From Spirosoma montaniterrae (GTDB taxonomy: Bacteria; Bacteroidota; Bacteroidia; Cytophagales; Spirosomataceae): DNA of 64,000 nt. The stretch covers positions 868,001 through 932,000 of the forward strand of contig NZ_CP014263.1 in the NCBI RefSeq assembly GCF_001988955.1, in the 5' to 3' direction. This document shows positions 26,344-34,413 of this stretch, piece after piece. The position numbers were made by a program, and so were the translations under genes. Positions within the stretch are counted from its first letter, which is position 1; every line of letters begins with the position of its first letter. The notes under the pieces are model-generated. The model was given only the letters and a program-made list of their open reading frames with translations, was not told the DNA's origin and did no database searches.

Positions 26344-26667
26344 TTACCATTCGTCTTCCTCAAATGCCCGTTGCGCCCGTTGCAATTCGAGCAGCGTTTT
26401 GGCATTGTTCTGCGCCTTTGCCAAAGCAATTCCTTTCGCATACAAAGCAGCCGCCCGGTCGCGTTCGTCCAATTCCGCATACAACGCAGCCGCATGGTAA
26501 TAGGTTGGTAAATAATCGGGATGCTCGCTCAACAACTGGTCGAAATAGGACCGGGCCTGTTCGGGCTGGGTGTTTACGTATTCTATCGCCAGCGCGTAAA
26601 CATTGAACGGCTCATTGGGTTCTTCCTGTACAAATCGAATTAATTGTTGGATACGGTCGTTATTCAT
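26344..26667 (-). CDS. small TPR protein
   Basis: A 107-residue tetratricopeptide-repeat protein with about two and a half repeats (FNVYALAIEYVNTQPEQARS, YLPTYYHAAALYAELDERDR, AAALYAKGIALAKAQNNAKT). Such proteins act as interaction scaffolds; the partner is unknown. It diverges from etfB across a 79-base gap holding an 18-bp palindrome that may control both directions. Confidence 0.8.
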   Translation of the reverse strand: MNNDRIQQLIRFVQEEPNEPFNVYALAIEYVNTQPEQARSYFDQLLSEHPDYLPTYYHAAALYAELDERDRAAALYAKGIALAKAQNNAKTLLELQRAQRAFEEDEW

Positions 26668-26680
26668 TCAAGTAAAAAAT

Positions 26681-26698
26681 TAGTATGCGTGCATACTA
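26681..26698. promoter_or_regulatory. 18-bp palindrome, operator candidate for etfBA
   Basis: TAGTATGC-GT-GCATACTA is a perfect 8+2+8 palindrome. It lies just upstream of a -7-like TACATTTG, covering the -33 region of the etfB promoter, and also just before the divergent TPR gene. The shape suits a TetR-type repressor, but no such gene is adjacent. Confidence 0.5.
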
Positions 26699-26715
26699 TC
26701 TGTGTCAACAGTTAG

Positions 26716-26723
26716 TACATTTG
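26716..26723 (+). promoter_or_regulatory. -7 element of the etfB promoter
   Basis: TACATTTG matches the Bacteroidota -7 consensus TAnnTTTG exactly. It ends 23 bases before the etfB ATG. No clear TTG appears at -33; the palindrome lies there. Confidence 0.55.
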
Positions 26724-26746
26724 CCCAAAATTAAACCACAAAGCCC

Positions 26747-27484
26747 ATGAAAATTTTAGTGTGTGTGACGAGTGTGCCCGACACCACCACCAAAATTGCC
26801 TTCACGGACAATAACACAAAGCTAAACAAAGCAGGTGTTGCGTTCATTACCGGACCTTACGACGACTACGCTCTGGCGCGGGCCGTTGAACTGAAAGAAA
26901 AACTTGGTGCCAGCGTAACGGTGCTGAATGTTGGCGAAGCCGACGCCGAGCCGGTGATTCGCAAGTGCCTCGCCATTGGTGCCGACGATGCCTTCCGGGT
27001 CAACGCCGAACCCACCGACTCGTATTTCGTGGCCGAGCAGATTGCCGCTATCGCCAAAGAAAACAACTACGACCTTATTCTGATGGGTCGTGAATCAATT
27101 GACTACAACGGCGGTCAGGTTCATGGCATCGTAGGCGAAATGCTGGGCATCCCGTCGATTTCGCCCGTAATGTTGCTGGATATTGAGGGCGATGTGGCTA
27201 AAATCACTCGTGAAATCGAAGGCGGTAAAGAAGAACTGGAAGCCAAACTGCCGTTGGTGCTGGGTTGCCAGGAGCCGATTGCCGAGTGGAAAATTCCGAA
27301 CATGCGCGGCATCATGACTGCCCGTACCAAGCCGCTCAGAGTGGTTGAGCCGGTCGGCACCGATAAGCTGACTGCCGTTGGTAGTTATGAACTGCCCGCC
27401 CCACGCGGAGCTGTGAAGATGATTAAGGCCGACGAAGCCGAAACGCTCATCCAACTCCTCCGCACCGAAGCTAAAGTCATTTAA
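26747..27484 (+). CDS. etfB: electron transfer flavoprotein, beta subunit
   Basis: A 245-residue ETF beta subunit. It begins MKILVCVTSVPDTTTKIAF and keeps the family blocks DDYALARAVELKEK, NYDLILMGRESIDYNGGQV (AMP/FAD-domain region) and TREIEGGKEELEAKLPLVLG with the recognition loop. With EtfA it carries electrons from acyl-CoA and similar dehydrogenases to the respiratory chain. It lies 121 bases before etfA with an inverted repeat between, and its promoter holds the palindrome at 26681. Confidence 0.95.
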   Translation: MKILVCVTSVPDTTTKIAFTDNNTKLNKAGVAFITGPYDDYALARAVELKEKLGASVTVLNVGEADAEPVIRKCLAIGADDAFRVNAEPTDSYFVAEQIAAIAKENNYDLILMGRESIDYNGGQVHGIVGEMLGIPSISPVMLLDIEGDVAKITREIEGGKEELEAKLPLVLGCQEPIAEWKIPNMRGIMTARTKPLRVVEPVGTDKLTAVGSYELPAPRGAVKMIKADEAETLIQLLRTEAKVI

Positions 27485-27486
27485 CT

Positions 27487-27595
27487 AAGTTGTAAAGTTG
27501 TATAGTCATAAAGTTGTAGAGTTGCTCTGCCTACGACAAACAAGACCGGGCGACCGCAAACTTTACAACTATACAACCCTATAACTCTATAACTC
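27487..27595. repeat. long imperfect inverted repeat between etfB and etfA
   Basis: The left arm (about 27487-27523) and right arm (about 27557-27595) are both built from short units like AAGTTGTA and CTATAACT and can pair over most of about 36 bases. The arrangement suggests an intergenic repeat element or an RNA hairpin that adjusts the ratio of the two subunits. Confidence 0.5.
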
Positions 27596-27605
27596 ATTAA
27601 AGAAA

Positions 27606-28568
27606 ATGTCTGTATTAATTTTTGTCGAGTTAGACGAGGGGAAACTCAAAAAATCGTCGCAGGAAGCTATTTTCTATGGCGCGAAAGTCGCCGGAATGCT
27701 GGGTACGTCGGCCACGGCGGTAGTCGTTGGTCAGGCCGATGATACCGAACTGGCTTCGGCGGGTCGGTTTGGTGCGACGAAGGTGCTTCATGCTGCCGAC
27801 GCTAAGCTGAACGAACCCAACGGCATGGCTTATGCTACCGTTGTGGCGGCTGCGGCTCAGCAGGAAAGCAGCAAAGTGGTGGTGCTGGCGAAGTCGTCAT
27901 TGGCTGATGCTATGACCGCCCGGCTGGCCGGTAAACTCAAAGCCGGTCTGGCGGCCAACGTGATCGAACTGCCCGACCTCTCGAACGGCTTCCGCGTAAA
28001 AAGCAGCATCTACACCGGCAAGGCGTTCGCCTACAACGACCTGAAAGCCGACGTGAAAATTCTGGCTATCAAGAAAAATACCATCACGCCCGAAGAAACC
28101 GACGCTACGGCTACGGTTGACGCGTTCAGCCCGGCTTTGAACGATAGTGATTTCAGCATTACCGTGAAGAAAACCGAAAAAGCCACCGGCGATGTGCTGC
28201 TGCCCGAAGCTGATTTGGTGGTTTCGGCGGGGCGCGGTCTGAAAGGACCCGAAAACTGGGGCATTGTTGAAGAACTGGCAAAGGCTCTCGGTGCGGCAAC
28301 GGCCTGCTCGAAACCCGTGTCGGACCTCGACTGGCGGCCCCACCACGAACACGTTGGGCAAACCGGTATTAAGGTTAGTCCGAACCTGTACATTGCGGCA
28401 GGTATTTCGGGTGCCATACAACATCTGGCGGGCGTAAACTCCTCGAAGGTAATTGTTGTTATCAACAAAGACCCCGAAGCCCCGTTCTTCAAATCGGCAG
28501 ATTACGGCATTGTCGGTGACGTATTTGAGGTATTGCCGCGTCTGACGAAAGCGGTTCAGGCTCTTTAA
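27606..28568 (+). CDS. etfA: electron transfer flavoprotein, alpha subunit
   Basis: A 320-residue ETF alpha subunit. The N-terminal half (MSVLIFVELDEGKLKKSSQE) leads to the C-terminal FAD-binding domain with VVSAGRGLKGPENWGIVEEL, GAATACSKPVSDLDWRP, and QTGIKVSPNLYIAAGISGAI, the classic FAD-site block. It forms a heterodimer with EtfB. It is followed by a 30-base-arm inverted repeat before the BFN gene. Confidence 0.95.
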   Translation: MSVLIFVELDEGKLKKSSQEAIFYGAKVAGMLGTSATAVVVGQADDTELASAGRFGATKVLHAADAKLNEPNGMAYATVVAAAAQQESSKVVVLAKSSLADAMTARLAGKLKAGLAANVIELPDLSNGFRVKSSIYTGKAFAYNDLKADVKILAIKKNTITPEETDATATVDAFSPALNDSDFSITVKKTEKATGDVLLPEADLVVSAGRGLKGPENWGIVEELAKALGAATACSKPVSDLDWRPHHEHVGQTGIKVSPNLYIAAGISGAIQHLAGVNSSKVIVVINKDPEAPFFKSADYGIVGDVFEVLPRLTKAVQAL

Positions 28569-28644
28569 GTGATGAGTTATGGGCGATGGGTGATGAACTA
28601 TTTTTCGTTGCCAATTCATGACTCATCGCTCATAACTCATTACT
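28568..28644. repeat. inverted repeat between etfA and the BFN gene
   Basis: Arms 28568-28597 and 28615-28644 pair at about 26 of 30 positions (core GATGAGTTATG) around a 17-base loop. It lacks a T-run, so a weak or factor-dependent terminator or a processing site is possible. It starts at the last base of the etfA stop codon. Confidence 0.6.
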
Positions 28645-28664
28645 TTAATTGCTAATTTCGCGTC

Positions 28665-29261
28665 GTGGATAAGATTAAGCTGGAAATATTAGGACTATCG
28701 CCCAGTCAGTCGCAGTCGGGTTCGTTTGCGTTGGTGCTGGGTGAAGAATACGGCAATCGTCGGTTGCCGATCATTATTGGCATGTTTGAAGCGCAGGCAA
28801 TTGCCATTGAGATCGAGAAAATTGTGCCCAACCGGCCCATGACCCACGATCTGTTCAAGCAATTTGCCGAGCAGTTCCGGTTCACGGTGCGCGAAATTGT
28901 GATTTCCGACCTGCGCGAAGGCATTTTCTTCGCCAAGATTGTTTGCTTCGACGGCGTCCGCGAAACCATCATCGACGCTCGCCCGTCGGATGCCATCGCC
29001 ATCGGCATCCGGTTCGACGTGCCAATTTATACCAACGAGTCTATTCTGTCGGAAGCGGGTATTACGGCCACTGGTGCCGATGAAGACGAAGAACAGGAAG
29101 AACTGGTTCGCTCATCGAATCGCCCCTCGTCGCGCTCATTTGGTGATCAGTTGAAAAACGCATCGTCGGAAGAACTGCAGCAAATGCTCGACGAAGCACT
29201 CGGCAACGAAGAATACGAGCGGGCCGCCAAAATCCGCGACGAAATGAGCAAGCGGAATTAA
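28665..29261 (+). CDS. bifunctional-nuclease (BFN) family protein with UVR motif
   Basis: A 198-residue protein starting at GTG (MDKIKLEILGLSPSQSQSG). The BFN/DUF151 domain spans about 1-130 (LVLGEEYGNRRLPIIIGMFE, IDARPSDAIAIGIRFDVPIY). A flexible acidic linker follows, and the C-terminal UVR motif (about 165-198; SSEELQQMLDEALGNEEYER) resembles that of UvrB/UvrC. Nuclease activity is described for plant relatives; the bacterial role is uncertain. It is third in the etf transcript unless the hairpin stops it. Confidence 0.85.
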   Translation: MDKIKLEILGLSPSQSQSGSFALVLGEEYGNRRLPIIIGMFEAQAIAIEIEKIVPNRPMTHDLFKQFAEQFRFTVREIVISDLREGIFFAKIVCFDGVRETIIDARPSDAIAIGIRFDVPIYTNESILSEAGITATGADEDEEQEELVRSSNRPSSRSFGDQLKNASSEELQQMLDEALGNEEYERAAKIRDEMSKRN

Positions 29262-29282
29262 GACTTGCTGAACGAATACGCA

Positions 29283-29326
29283 TATTGGGCCAATCCGGGT
29301 TGCTGGGCTGGCCCAATATTTTTTTG
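29283..29326 (+). terminator. terminator after the BFN gene
   Basis: ATTGGGCCA and TGGCCCAAT pair across a 14-17 base loop and are followed by a run of seven T. It lies 22 bases after the BFN stop and argues against extending the next gene into this stretch. Confidence 0.75.
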
Positions 29327-29410
29327 AGATACGGTGAGGTAAACACATTAGTATCAGTATATTGCTTGCTGATTCTGTCAATGCCTGTTTCACACTCGCT
29401 GACTAATCTC

Positions 29411-30406
29411 ATGCTATCCTCACCATCGAAATTACTTGCTCTGCTCTTGCTGACAGGTCTATTCTGCCGTTGCCAGGAGGTGGCTCCCAACGCCGAGCCG
29501 TTTGTGTATGTCAGTGCCAGCCGCAACGATGTGTCGCAGCGAACATCTGCCGTTTGCGCTTATCGATACACAATTGCCAATACCTTTGCCCGACTCGACA
29601 ACGCAACCCAGCGCGAAGCCATTCGGGCCGGGTTTACCGTATGGTCGCGCATCAATCCTAATGTTGGCTTTCTCGAACTGCCCGACCGCCCTGAAATCAC
29701 AATTCAGTTTGCCGATCCATCGGTGGTGCAATCGCAGGCAGTGCCGGTAGTTACAGGGCTTGTGCCGGGTTCGGCAGTAACGGTATCGGCATTGCGCACG
29801 GCAAGCAACGGAGTGCGTACCGTGCTGTTGAGCAACGCTCACGAATGGGATGGCAGCAGCCTGACTAAAGCCGTTGCTTATCAGGTAGGTTTAATTCTGG
29901 GCGTGGCTACCTCACAGGAGACCAACTCGATTATGTCGCCAATTTTTGCCGGGCAACCTACCATGCCGTCAAGGGCCGATTCGCTGGCTGTCCGCAGCTT
30001 GTATCCATTGCCCTGCGCCGATTTGGCGAATGTAAAATTTCTGCCCTGTTCGCTCAAAGTAAACAAAGAAATTACGCAGACCATCAAGTTTGATAAACAA
30101 GGAACGGTTGTAATCAAGGCATCGGGGCAGATGACGGTAGGCATCTTTGTTGGAATAAGCGGACCGGACGGGCGAGTAGATGGGCCATTTGGCTTTGCCA
30201 TACTCCCTGAATATAACCTCATACAGACTATCCCACATGCTGCCGTTATGTACAAAGTAGATAACGAAACAGAGTGGCGGTTCTGGAAAGATAAACCAAC
30301 GTTTAGCACGAACGGTCGATTATATGCCACGCTAACGTTCGCCATTAATGATGCCAATTTAACCGACAATAGCGGAGCTTACGACGTTGTTGTTGATTAT
30401 CAATAG
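29411..30406 (+). CDS. matrixin-like lipoprotein with all zinc ligands replaced
   Basis: A 331-residue protein from MLSSPSKLLALLLLTG, with lipobox-like LFCRC. The start at 29411 is preferred because the longer frame runs through a terminator; 29381 is an alternative. Residues about 40-225 align to the matrixin (M10) fold: TREAIRAGFTVWSRINPNVG-like start, then VAYQVGLILGVATSQETNSIM where active relatives have HExxHxxGxxH and SIM. Here His/Glu/His/His are Tyr, Gln, Leu and Thr, so it cannot bind zinc in that way. The rest (about 240-331) is a beta-domain (VVIKASGQMTVGIFVGIS). It precedes the sigma/zincin operon by 24 bases. Confidence 0.6.
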   Translation: MLSSPSKLLALLLLTGLFCRCQEVAPNAEPFVYVSASRNDVSQRTSAVCAYRYTIANTFARLDNATQREAIRAGFTVWSRINPNVGFLELPDRPEITIQFADPSVVQSQAVPVVTGLVPGSAVTVSALRTASNGVRTVLLSNAHEWDGSSLTKAVAYQVGLILGVATSQETNSIMSPIFAGQPTMPSRADSLAVRSLYPLPCADLANVKFLPCSLKVNKEITQTIKFDKQGTVVIKASGQMTVGIFVGISGPDGRVDGPFGFAILPEYNLIQTIPHAAVMYKVDNETEWRFWKDKPTFSTNGRLYATLTFAINDANLTDNSGAYDVVVDYQ

Positions 30407-30430
30407 CTTACCACACCTGCTCTTGTTCTC

Positions 30431-31483
30431 ATGTCAGATAGTTCTGTTGCCCATGCGCTTGCGAAGGGCATTCGGGCCGGGTTTAAAGCCGAGCAAACGC
30501 TTACCGAACAGGTAATTGAACCACTTATTGCTGAGGCCAGAACAACCTACGGGCTGGCTCATACAAAAGCGACAACCCTGGCCTGGCGGGCGGCAAAAGC
30601 GGTTATCCGCTCGCTTCGTCATACCGACGGTTGGCAAAGTAATATGCTTGGGCGCATGTTGCACGACCAAATCGAGACCGACCGCTTTCAGCGTGACGCC
30701 ATCGACGACCAAACCCTCGCCCGGTACACGCAACCGCTCGACCGCTACATTAACTGGTACGTAACCACGTACATACCCGACGCCGGAGATGACTACAAAG
30801 CCGATATTCGGCAGGAAGTGATTGCCCGTTTCTACAGCCAACTGAAAAAGCCCGGCTTCGTACTCGAATCAACCGCCAGTACGCTGCTGATTGGCATTGC
30901 TATGCGAACCATATGGTCGCTGGGGCGAAAGCGCAAGACCCAGCAAAAACGTTCGGTAATAGCTGATAGTCAACTTAATAAACTTCAGACGAACGAGATT
31001 CAGTTGCGTGAACGGTTTAACTTTTATCGACTGGCTTACCGCCATATCGCGACGCAACTGATGGATATGGACGACGTTTGCCAGACAATTATTTTGCAAC
31101 GCTACGGCATCGATCAGCACCGTATCGGCGAGTTTGCGCAACTGACCGAGCAACCTCCACTCCTGACCGAAGACGAATTCGACACCTTGTTTAACGTGGC
31201 CTTTTCGCCAACCGCAAAAGGCCGGAAGCTGAAAGACATTGCCGGAGACGTAGGTATCAGCCCTAAGCAAATCAGTGATAAGCACCTGGCATGTCTCGAT
31301 CAACTTGTGCGGAAGGTAACGCCCGCCCTGCTGAACGCCCGGCTGCATTCGCAATACGGGCGGCTCGTGAAACAGCAGATGGAGACCCGCCTGACCGAAG
31401 CCAACGCCCGTAAACAAAAAGAACAAGCTGAAAAACAACGGTATGCAGCCCGACGACAATCAGGCCCAAACCTGGCTCATTGA
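30431..31483 (+). CDS. sigma-70-like factor
   Basis: A 350-residue sigma-like protein. A region-2-like segment (about 115-170) has DDYKADIRQEVIARFYSQLK and TLLIGIAMRTIWSLGRKRK. A region-4-like HTH (about 255-300) has KGRKLKDIAGDVGISPKQIS and ACLDQLVRK. It is longer than ordinary ECF factors because of an N-terminal extension and an insertion between the two regions. The next gene is an anti-sigma-like membrane protein overlapping it by 41 bases, then a zincin-barrel gene. No neighbouring promoter was recognised. Confidence 0.65.
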   Translation: MSDSSVAHALAKGIRAGFKAEQTLTEQVIEPLIAEARTTYGLAHTKATTLAWRAAKAVIRSLRHTDGWQSNMLGRMLHDQIETDRFQRDAIDDQTLARYTQPLDRYINWYVTTYIPDAGDDYKADIRQEVIARFYSQLKKPGFVLESTASTLLIGIAMRTIWSLGRKRKTQQKRSVIADSQLNKLQTNEIQLRERFNFYRLAYRHIATQLMDMDDVCQTIILQRYGIDQHRIGEFAQLTEQPPLLTEDEFDTLFNVAFSPTAKGRKLKDIAGDVGISPKQISDKHLACLDQLVRKVTPALLNARLHSQYGRLVKQQMETRLTEANARKQKEQAEKQRYAARRQSGPNLAH

Positions 31484-32090
31484 ACAGTATGTGCTGGGCG
31501 AATTGCCGCCCGGTGTTGCGGCAAAACTGGAGGAGCGTATGCGTGCCGACCCTGTATTGGAGCAGCGTGTGCTGACACAATGGTTAGTGGTCGACTACCT
31601 ACAACATGAGCAGCAGACGACCCGGTTCTACCAGCAGTCGCAATCGATAACCACTTCGGCGTCGGGCCGGAAGCAGCACACACCGCAGGGTATTCAGTAT
31701 CTGACGTGGTTGGTGGGCGTGGCGGCTTTGGTGCTGCTTTGCCTGAGTGTGTGGGTCTATTTGCAAATGCGCCCGGCGCAACCGCAGATTGGCAGCGTAC
31801 CGGTCACGGGCGGGGACGATCACTACGGCATGGTCGATACCGACGATTCGACGGTTGTGCTTCGGTATGATCGCAATCCCCGATTCTGGATTTTCCGCGA
31901 CCAATACGCCTGGGCCTCAGATACGCTGAAAATCTACAGCTCGTCGCTGAGCCGAGAGTCGTTAGAAAACTGGCAACTCGAACGCACTGAAAAGCGGGGT
32001 GTGTTTGTGCTGAAAACGAAACAACAGCAGTATAAACTGACAAATACACACACCGAACTAACCGACCTTGTAGCCGATGAAAATCTTTAA
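31443..32090 (+). CDS. anti-sigma-like single-span membrane protein
   Basis: A 215-residue protein with a cytoplasmic N-terminal helical region (about 1-80; WLIEQYVLGELPPGVAAKLE, the usual anti-sigma start), one transmembrane helix (87-109; LTWLVGVAALVLLCLSVWVY) and a periplasmic domain (about 115-215; VVLRYDRNPRFWIFRDQYAW). The zinc HxxxCxxC motif of ZAS-type anti-sigmas is absent. It overlaps the sigma gene by 41 bases and the zincin gene by 14, so all three are tightly coupled. Confidence 0.65.
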   Translation: MQPDDNQAQTWLIEQYVLGELPPGVAAKLEERMRADPVLEQRVLTQWLVVDYLQHEQQTTRFYQQSQSITTSASGRKQHTPQGIQYLTWLVGVAALVLLCLSVWVYLQMRPAQPQIGSVPVTGGDDHYGMVDTDDSTVVLRYDRNPRFWIFRDQYAWASDTLKIYSSSLSRESLENWQLERTEKRGVFVLKTKQQQYKLTNTHTELTDLVADENL

Positions 32091-33549
32091 CGCAGTACTT
32101 TTCGGCTGTTTTGCTGTGCTGAACTTTGGCACTTATGCCCAGCCCGCGCCCAAATCGACGCTCTGCGAGTGCGAGCGGGTAGAAGCTGATAAGAAGCGCA
32201 GACAACTTTACTCGAATACGCAGGCTCAGCAGATTATCAATGAATACTGTAAACTGTTCGTGCATCCGGCCAGGATTTATCCGAAGCCGTATGCCTGCAA
32301 AGACGTAGGGCCAATTTATTCACAACTATGTGAAGATGAGCAGAAATACGTTTTCTACGATGAGCCATTTCTTGATAATCTCGTAAAATCGTCGCGGTTG
32401 GGCGACCGCTTTGTGCTGGCCCACGAAATTGCCCATCATCTGCTGGGGCATACCGAGCGGGCGTTTCGGCTGGGTCGGCAGCAGTCGATACCGGGTGAAG
32501 TTGCCAAAGACACGCGCTATAAATCGCGAAACAAAGCCAAAAAAACGCAGATGTATGGCATTACCATGCCGCAACGTCATTTACACGAACTGGAAGCCGA
32601 CGCACTGGGCCTATGGATGGTAGTACAAAAAGGAGCTACACGTGCCGATATCAAGCAAATTTTCGACGTAATGCCCCGTTTGCTGTCGGTATACAAAGGG
32701 ATTCCCGATGAAGAAACCTCAACCGATAGTCATCCCAGCTTAGTTATACGCAAAAACCTGATTGAACGCTACTGGACCAAATTTGAACGGCCTACGCTGG
32801 CAATGCAATACCAGAATGTGGTTGACAGTATTGATTTTGTACCGCTTCAGCATGAAGTAAAAGAATTTTATGCCTATCAACTGTTAAGTGCCGATGAAGA
32901 ACGTCAGGCACAGTTGACCCGAACCGAACGCGACATTCGTGATTCGCTGAGTCGCCGTTACCGCTTTTCGGTCGACGTGCTGGGTGGTGGCGTGTATCAG
33001 CGGCCCGTTTTGCGCCGGGATGGCGAGCCGGTAGCTGCTACCGACAGCCGGGGCTGGGTGGCGGGGCTGCGGTTTGGCGTTGGTGCGTGGTTTAAACGGC
33101 ACCGGGCCGAAACCGACGTAAAAGTAGCGTCAAGTTCATTTACGACTCAGGCGGCATTTGCCGATGGGCTGCGCACGGTAGAAGTATTTAACAGCCAATA
33201 TCTGTATGTTCAGCCACGCTATGTATACAGCCGAATCGGGCGGGGAAATCGCTACAAATACGGAACGGGTGTATGGCAGGCAACAGCAGGGCTATCGGTG
33301 AATGTACCGCTGACGTTCGACTATAAAAACTACGCACTGCTCGTAGACCCGGTGCCAACGCAGCGGACATCGGTAGCCCCGGTGATTGGGGTGGGCTATA
33401 GCCATGCCAACTGGCTGACCCGTAGCGGCCATGTTCGGATTGGACTCATGTACCAGCCTCAGTTGCTGAATCTGTCCGTTGGGTCGGGCGAAAAAATCAG
33501 TGCGTGGTTGCATACGCTCAGCCTCGAAGCATCGGTACGATTGTGGTAA
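32077..33549 (+). CDS. exported zincin fused to an outer-membrane barrel-like domain
   Basis: A 490-residue protein with a signal peptide (ending GTYAQ). The peptidase part (about 25-260) has HEIAHH (His116, Glu117, His120) and HELEADALG (Glu171, Asp175), the M48-like ExxxD. Several Cys occur near the N-terminus. The C-terminal part (about 290-490) is beta-strand-rich (RFSVDVLGGGVYQRP, WVAGLRFGVGAWFKRH, HVRIGLMYQPQLLNL) and ends with RLW, typical of a beta-barrel or porin-like domain. It therefore probably sits in or under the outer membrane. It is last in the sigma operon. Confidence 0.65.
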   Translation: MKIFNAVLFGCFAVLNFGTYAQPAPKSTLCECERVEADKKRRQLYSNTQAQQIINEYCKLFVHPARIYPKPYACKDVGPIYSQLCEDEQKYVFYDEPFLDNLVKSSRLGDRFVLAHEIAHHLLGHTERAFRLGRQQSIPGEVAKDTRYKSRNKAKKTQMYGITMPQRHLHELEADALGLWMVVQKGATRADIKQIFDVMPRLLSVYKGIPDEETSTDSHPSLVIRKNLIERYWTKFERPTLAMQYQNVVDSIDFVPLQHEVKEFYAYQLLSADEERQAQLTRTERDIRDSLSRRYRFSVDVLGGGVYQRPVLRRDGEPVAATDSRGWVAGLRFGVGAWFKRHRAETDVKVASSSFTTQAAFADGLRTVEVFNSQYLYVQPRYVYSRIGRGNRYKYGTGVWQATAGLSVNVPLTFDYKNYALLVDPVPTQRTSVAPVIGVGYSHANWLTRSGHVRIGLMYQPQLLNLSVGSGEKISAWLHTLSLEASVRLW

Positions 33550-33576
33550 GTTGTTGATAGTTAGAGCAATGCTCAT

Positions 33577-33607
33577 AAAAGCCAGTCCCAAACAGGGCTG
33601 GCTTTTT
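33577..33607 (+). terminator. terminator after the zincin-barrel gene
   Basis: AAAAGCCAGTCCC and GGGCTGGCTTTTT form a 13-bp stem with an AAACA-like loop and a T-run. It lies about 28 bases after the stop. Confidence 0.85.
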
Positions 33608-33668
33608 GCGTAGGGGGGTGTTTTTTTTTAGAGCGGCATGAACAGGGCAAACAAACTGACCTGTACCC

Positions 33669-34280
33669 ATGCTAAAGTCCCGTTTGCTTCGCTCCGACGA
33701 ACACGCCCGCTTCGTCGCCTTCAACAAAACAAATAGCGGTGCCCCCATTCCAGCGGGCTATTTAGACCGGGCTACGATTCGTATTTTTTACCGTGCCAAC
33801 GACCCTGACCGCTGGGTGGCGGCCTACGTGGTGAATACCACGGTAGACTTTCGCTATTTGAGTGTACTCGAACTGGAGAAGAAAACGGATCTGTTGGCTC
33901 AGCACCGTCTGCGCGAATCGGACCTCGTAGAAATTACCCTTCTTTGCCGCGACCGTTCGCTCGATTGGCCCGCTATCGACCGCGAATGGTACTACCTGAA
34001 CAGCATTATCGACGCCCTGCGCACGGGCCGGCGGGTGGTGCTGGGTGGAACTACCCGCGAAGACCTGCGTCAGGCGCAAATGCAAATTCTGGACTCGCTT
34101 CTCCACGAAGGTGAACTGAACATGTTTGGGCAAACAAAATCGGGCTGGCTGTTTTATGCGACCCGAACGCGGGTGCTTGGTAACGTAGCACGCCGGGCTA
34201 TGGCCGGAGCAACTCAGCGTTTCTGGATAGTGGTGAGTAAACTGGCTGGTCGGCGCGTTGGCTCCCTACCGAATAGTTAA
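33669..34280 (+). CDS. unknown cytoplasmic protein
   Basis: A 203-residue protein with no signal peptide and no clear membrane span. Blocks such as RIFYRANDPDRWVAAYVVNT, LSVLELEKKTDLLAQHRLRE and VVLGGTTREDLRQAQMQILD look like an enzyme or acyltransferase-like fold, but I cannot assign it. It is followed by a spacer with a hairpin and then a response regulator gene. Confidence 0.55.
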   Translation: MLKSRLLRSDEHARFVAFNKTNSGAPIPAGYLDRATIRIFYRANDPDRWVAAYVVNTTVDFRYLSVLELEKKTDLLAQHRLRESDLVEITLLCRDRSLDWPAIDREWYYLNSIIDALRTGRRVVLGGTTREDLRQAQMQILDSLLHEGELNMFGQTKSGWLFYATRTRVLGNVARRAMAGATQRFWIVVSKLAGRRVGSLPNS

Positions 34281-34354
34281 TAAGTTAAAAATTGATTCCA
34301 ATACCGTGTTGCATCACCGAAATTGCCATTTAATAAGCCAATGTAGTCATTTCT

Positions 34355-34391
34355 CCCAGCCGGTGCTGTTTCTTCTATAGCATCGGCTGGG
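34355..34391. repeat. hairpin upstream of a response regulator
   Basis: CCCAGCCGGTGCT and AGCATCGGCTGGG pair over 13 positions with one G-T pair. It has no T-run and lies 22 bases before the ATG at 34414, so it is a leader hairpin or a factor-dependent terminator of the preceding gene. Confidence 0.5.
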
Positions 34392-34413
34392 AACGTACTG
34401 TTTCAGCCTCTCT

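Noticed and set aside
29285..29410. N-terminal extension of the matrixin-like gene
   Set aside because: It would start at TTG and pass through the terminator of the BFN gene.
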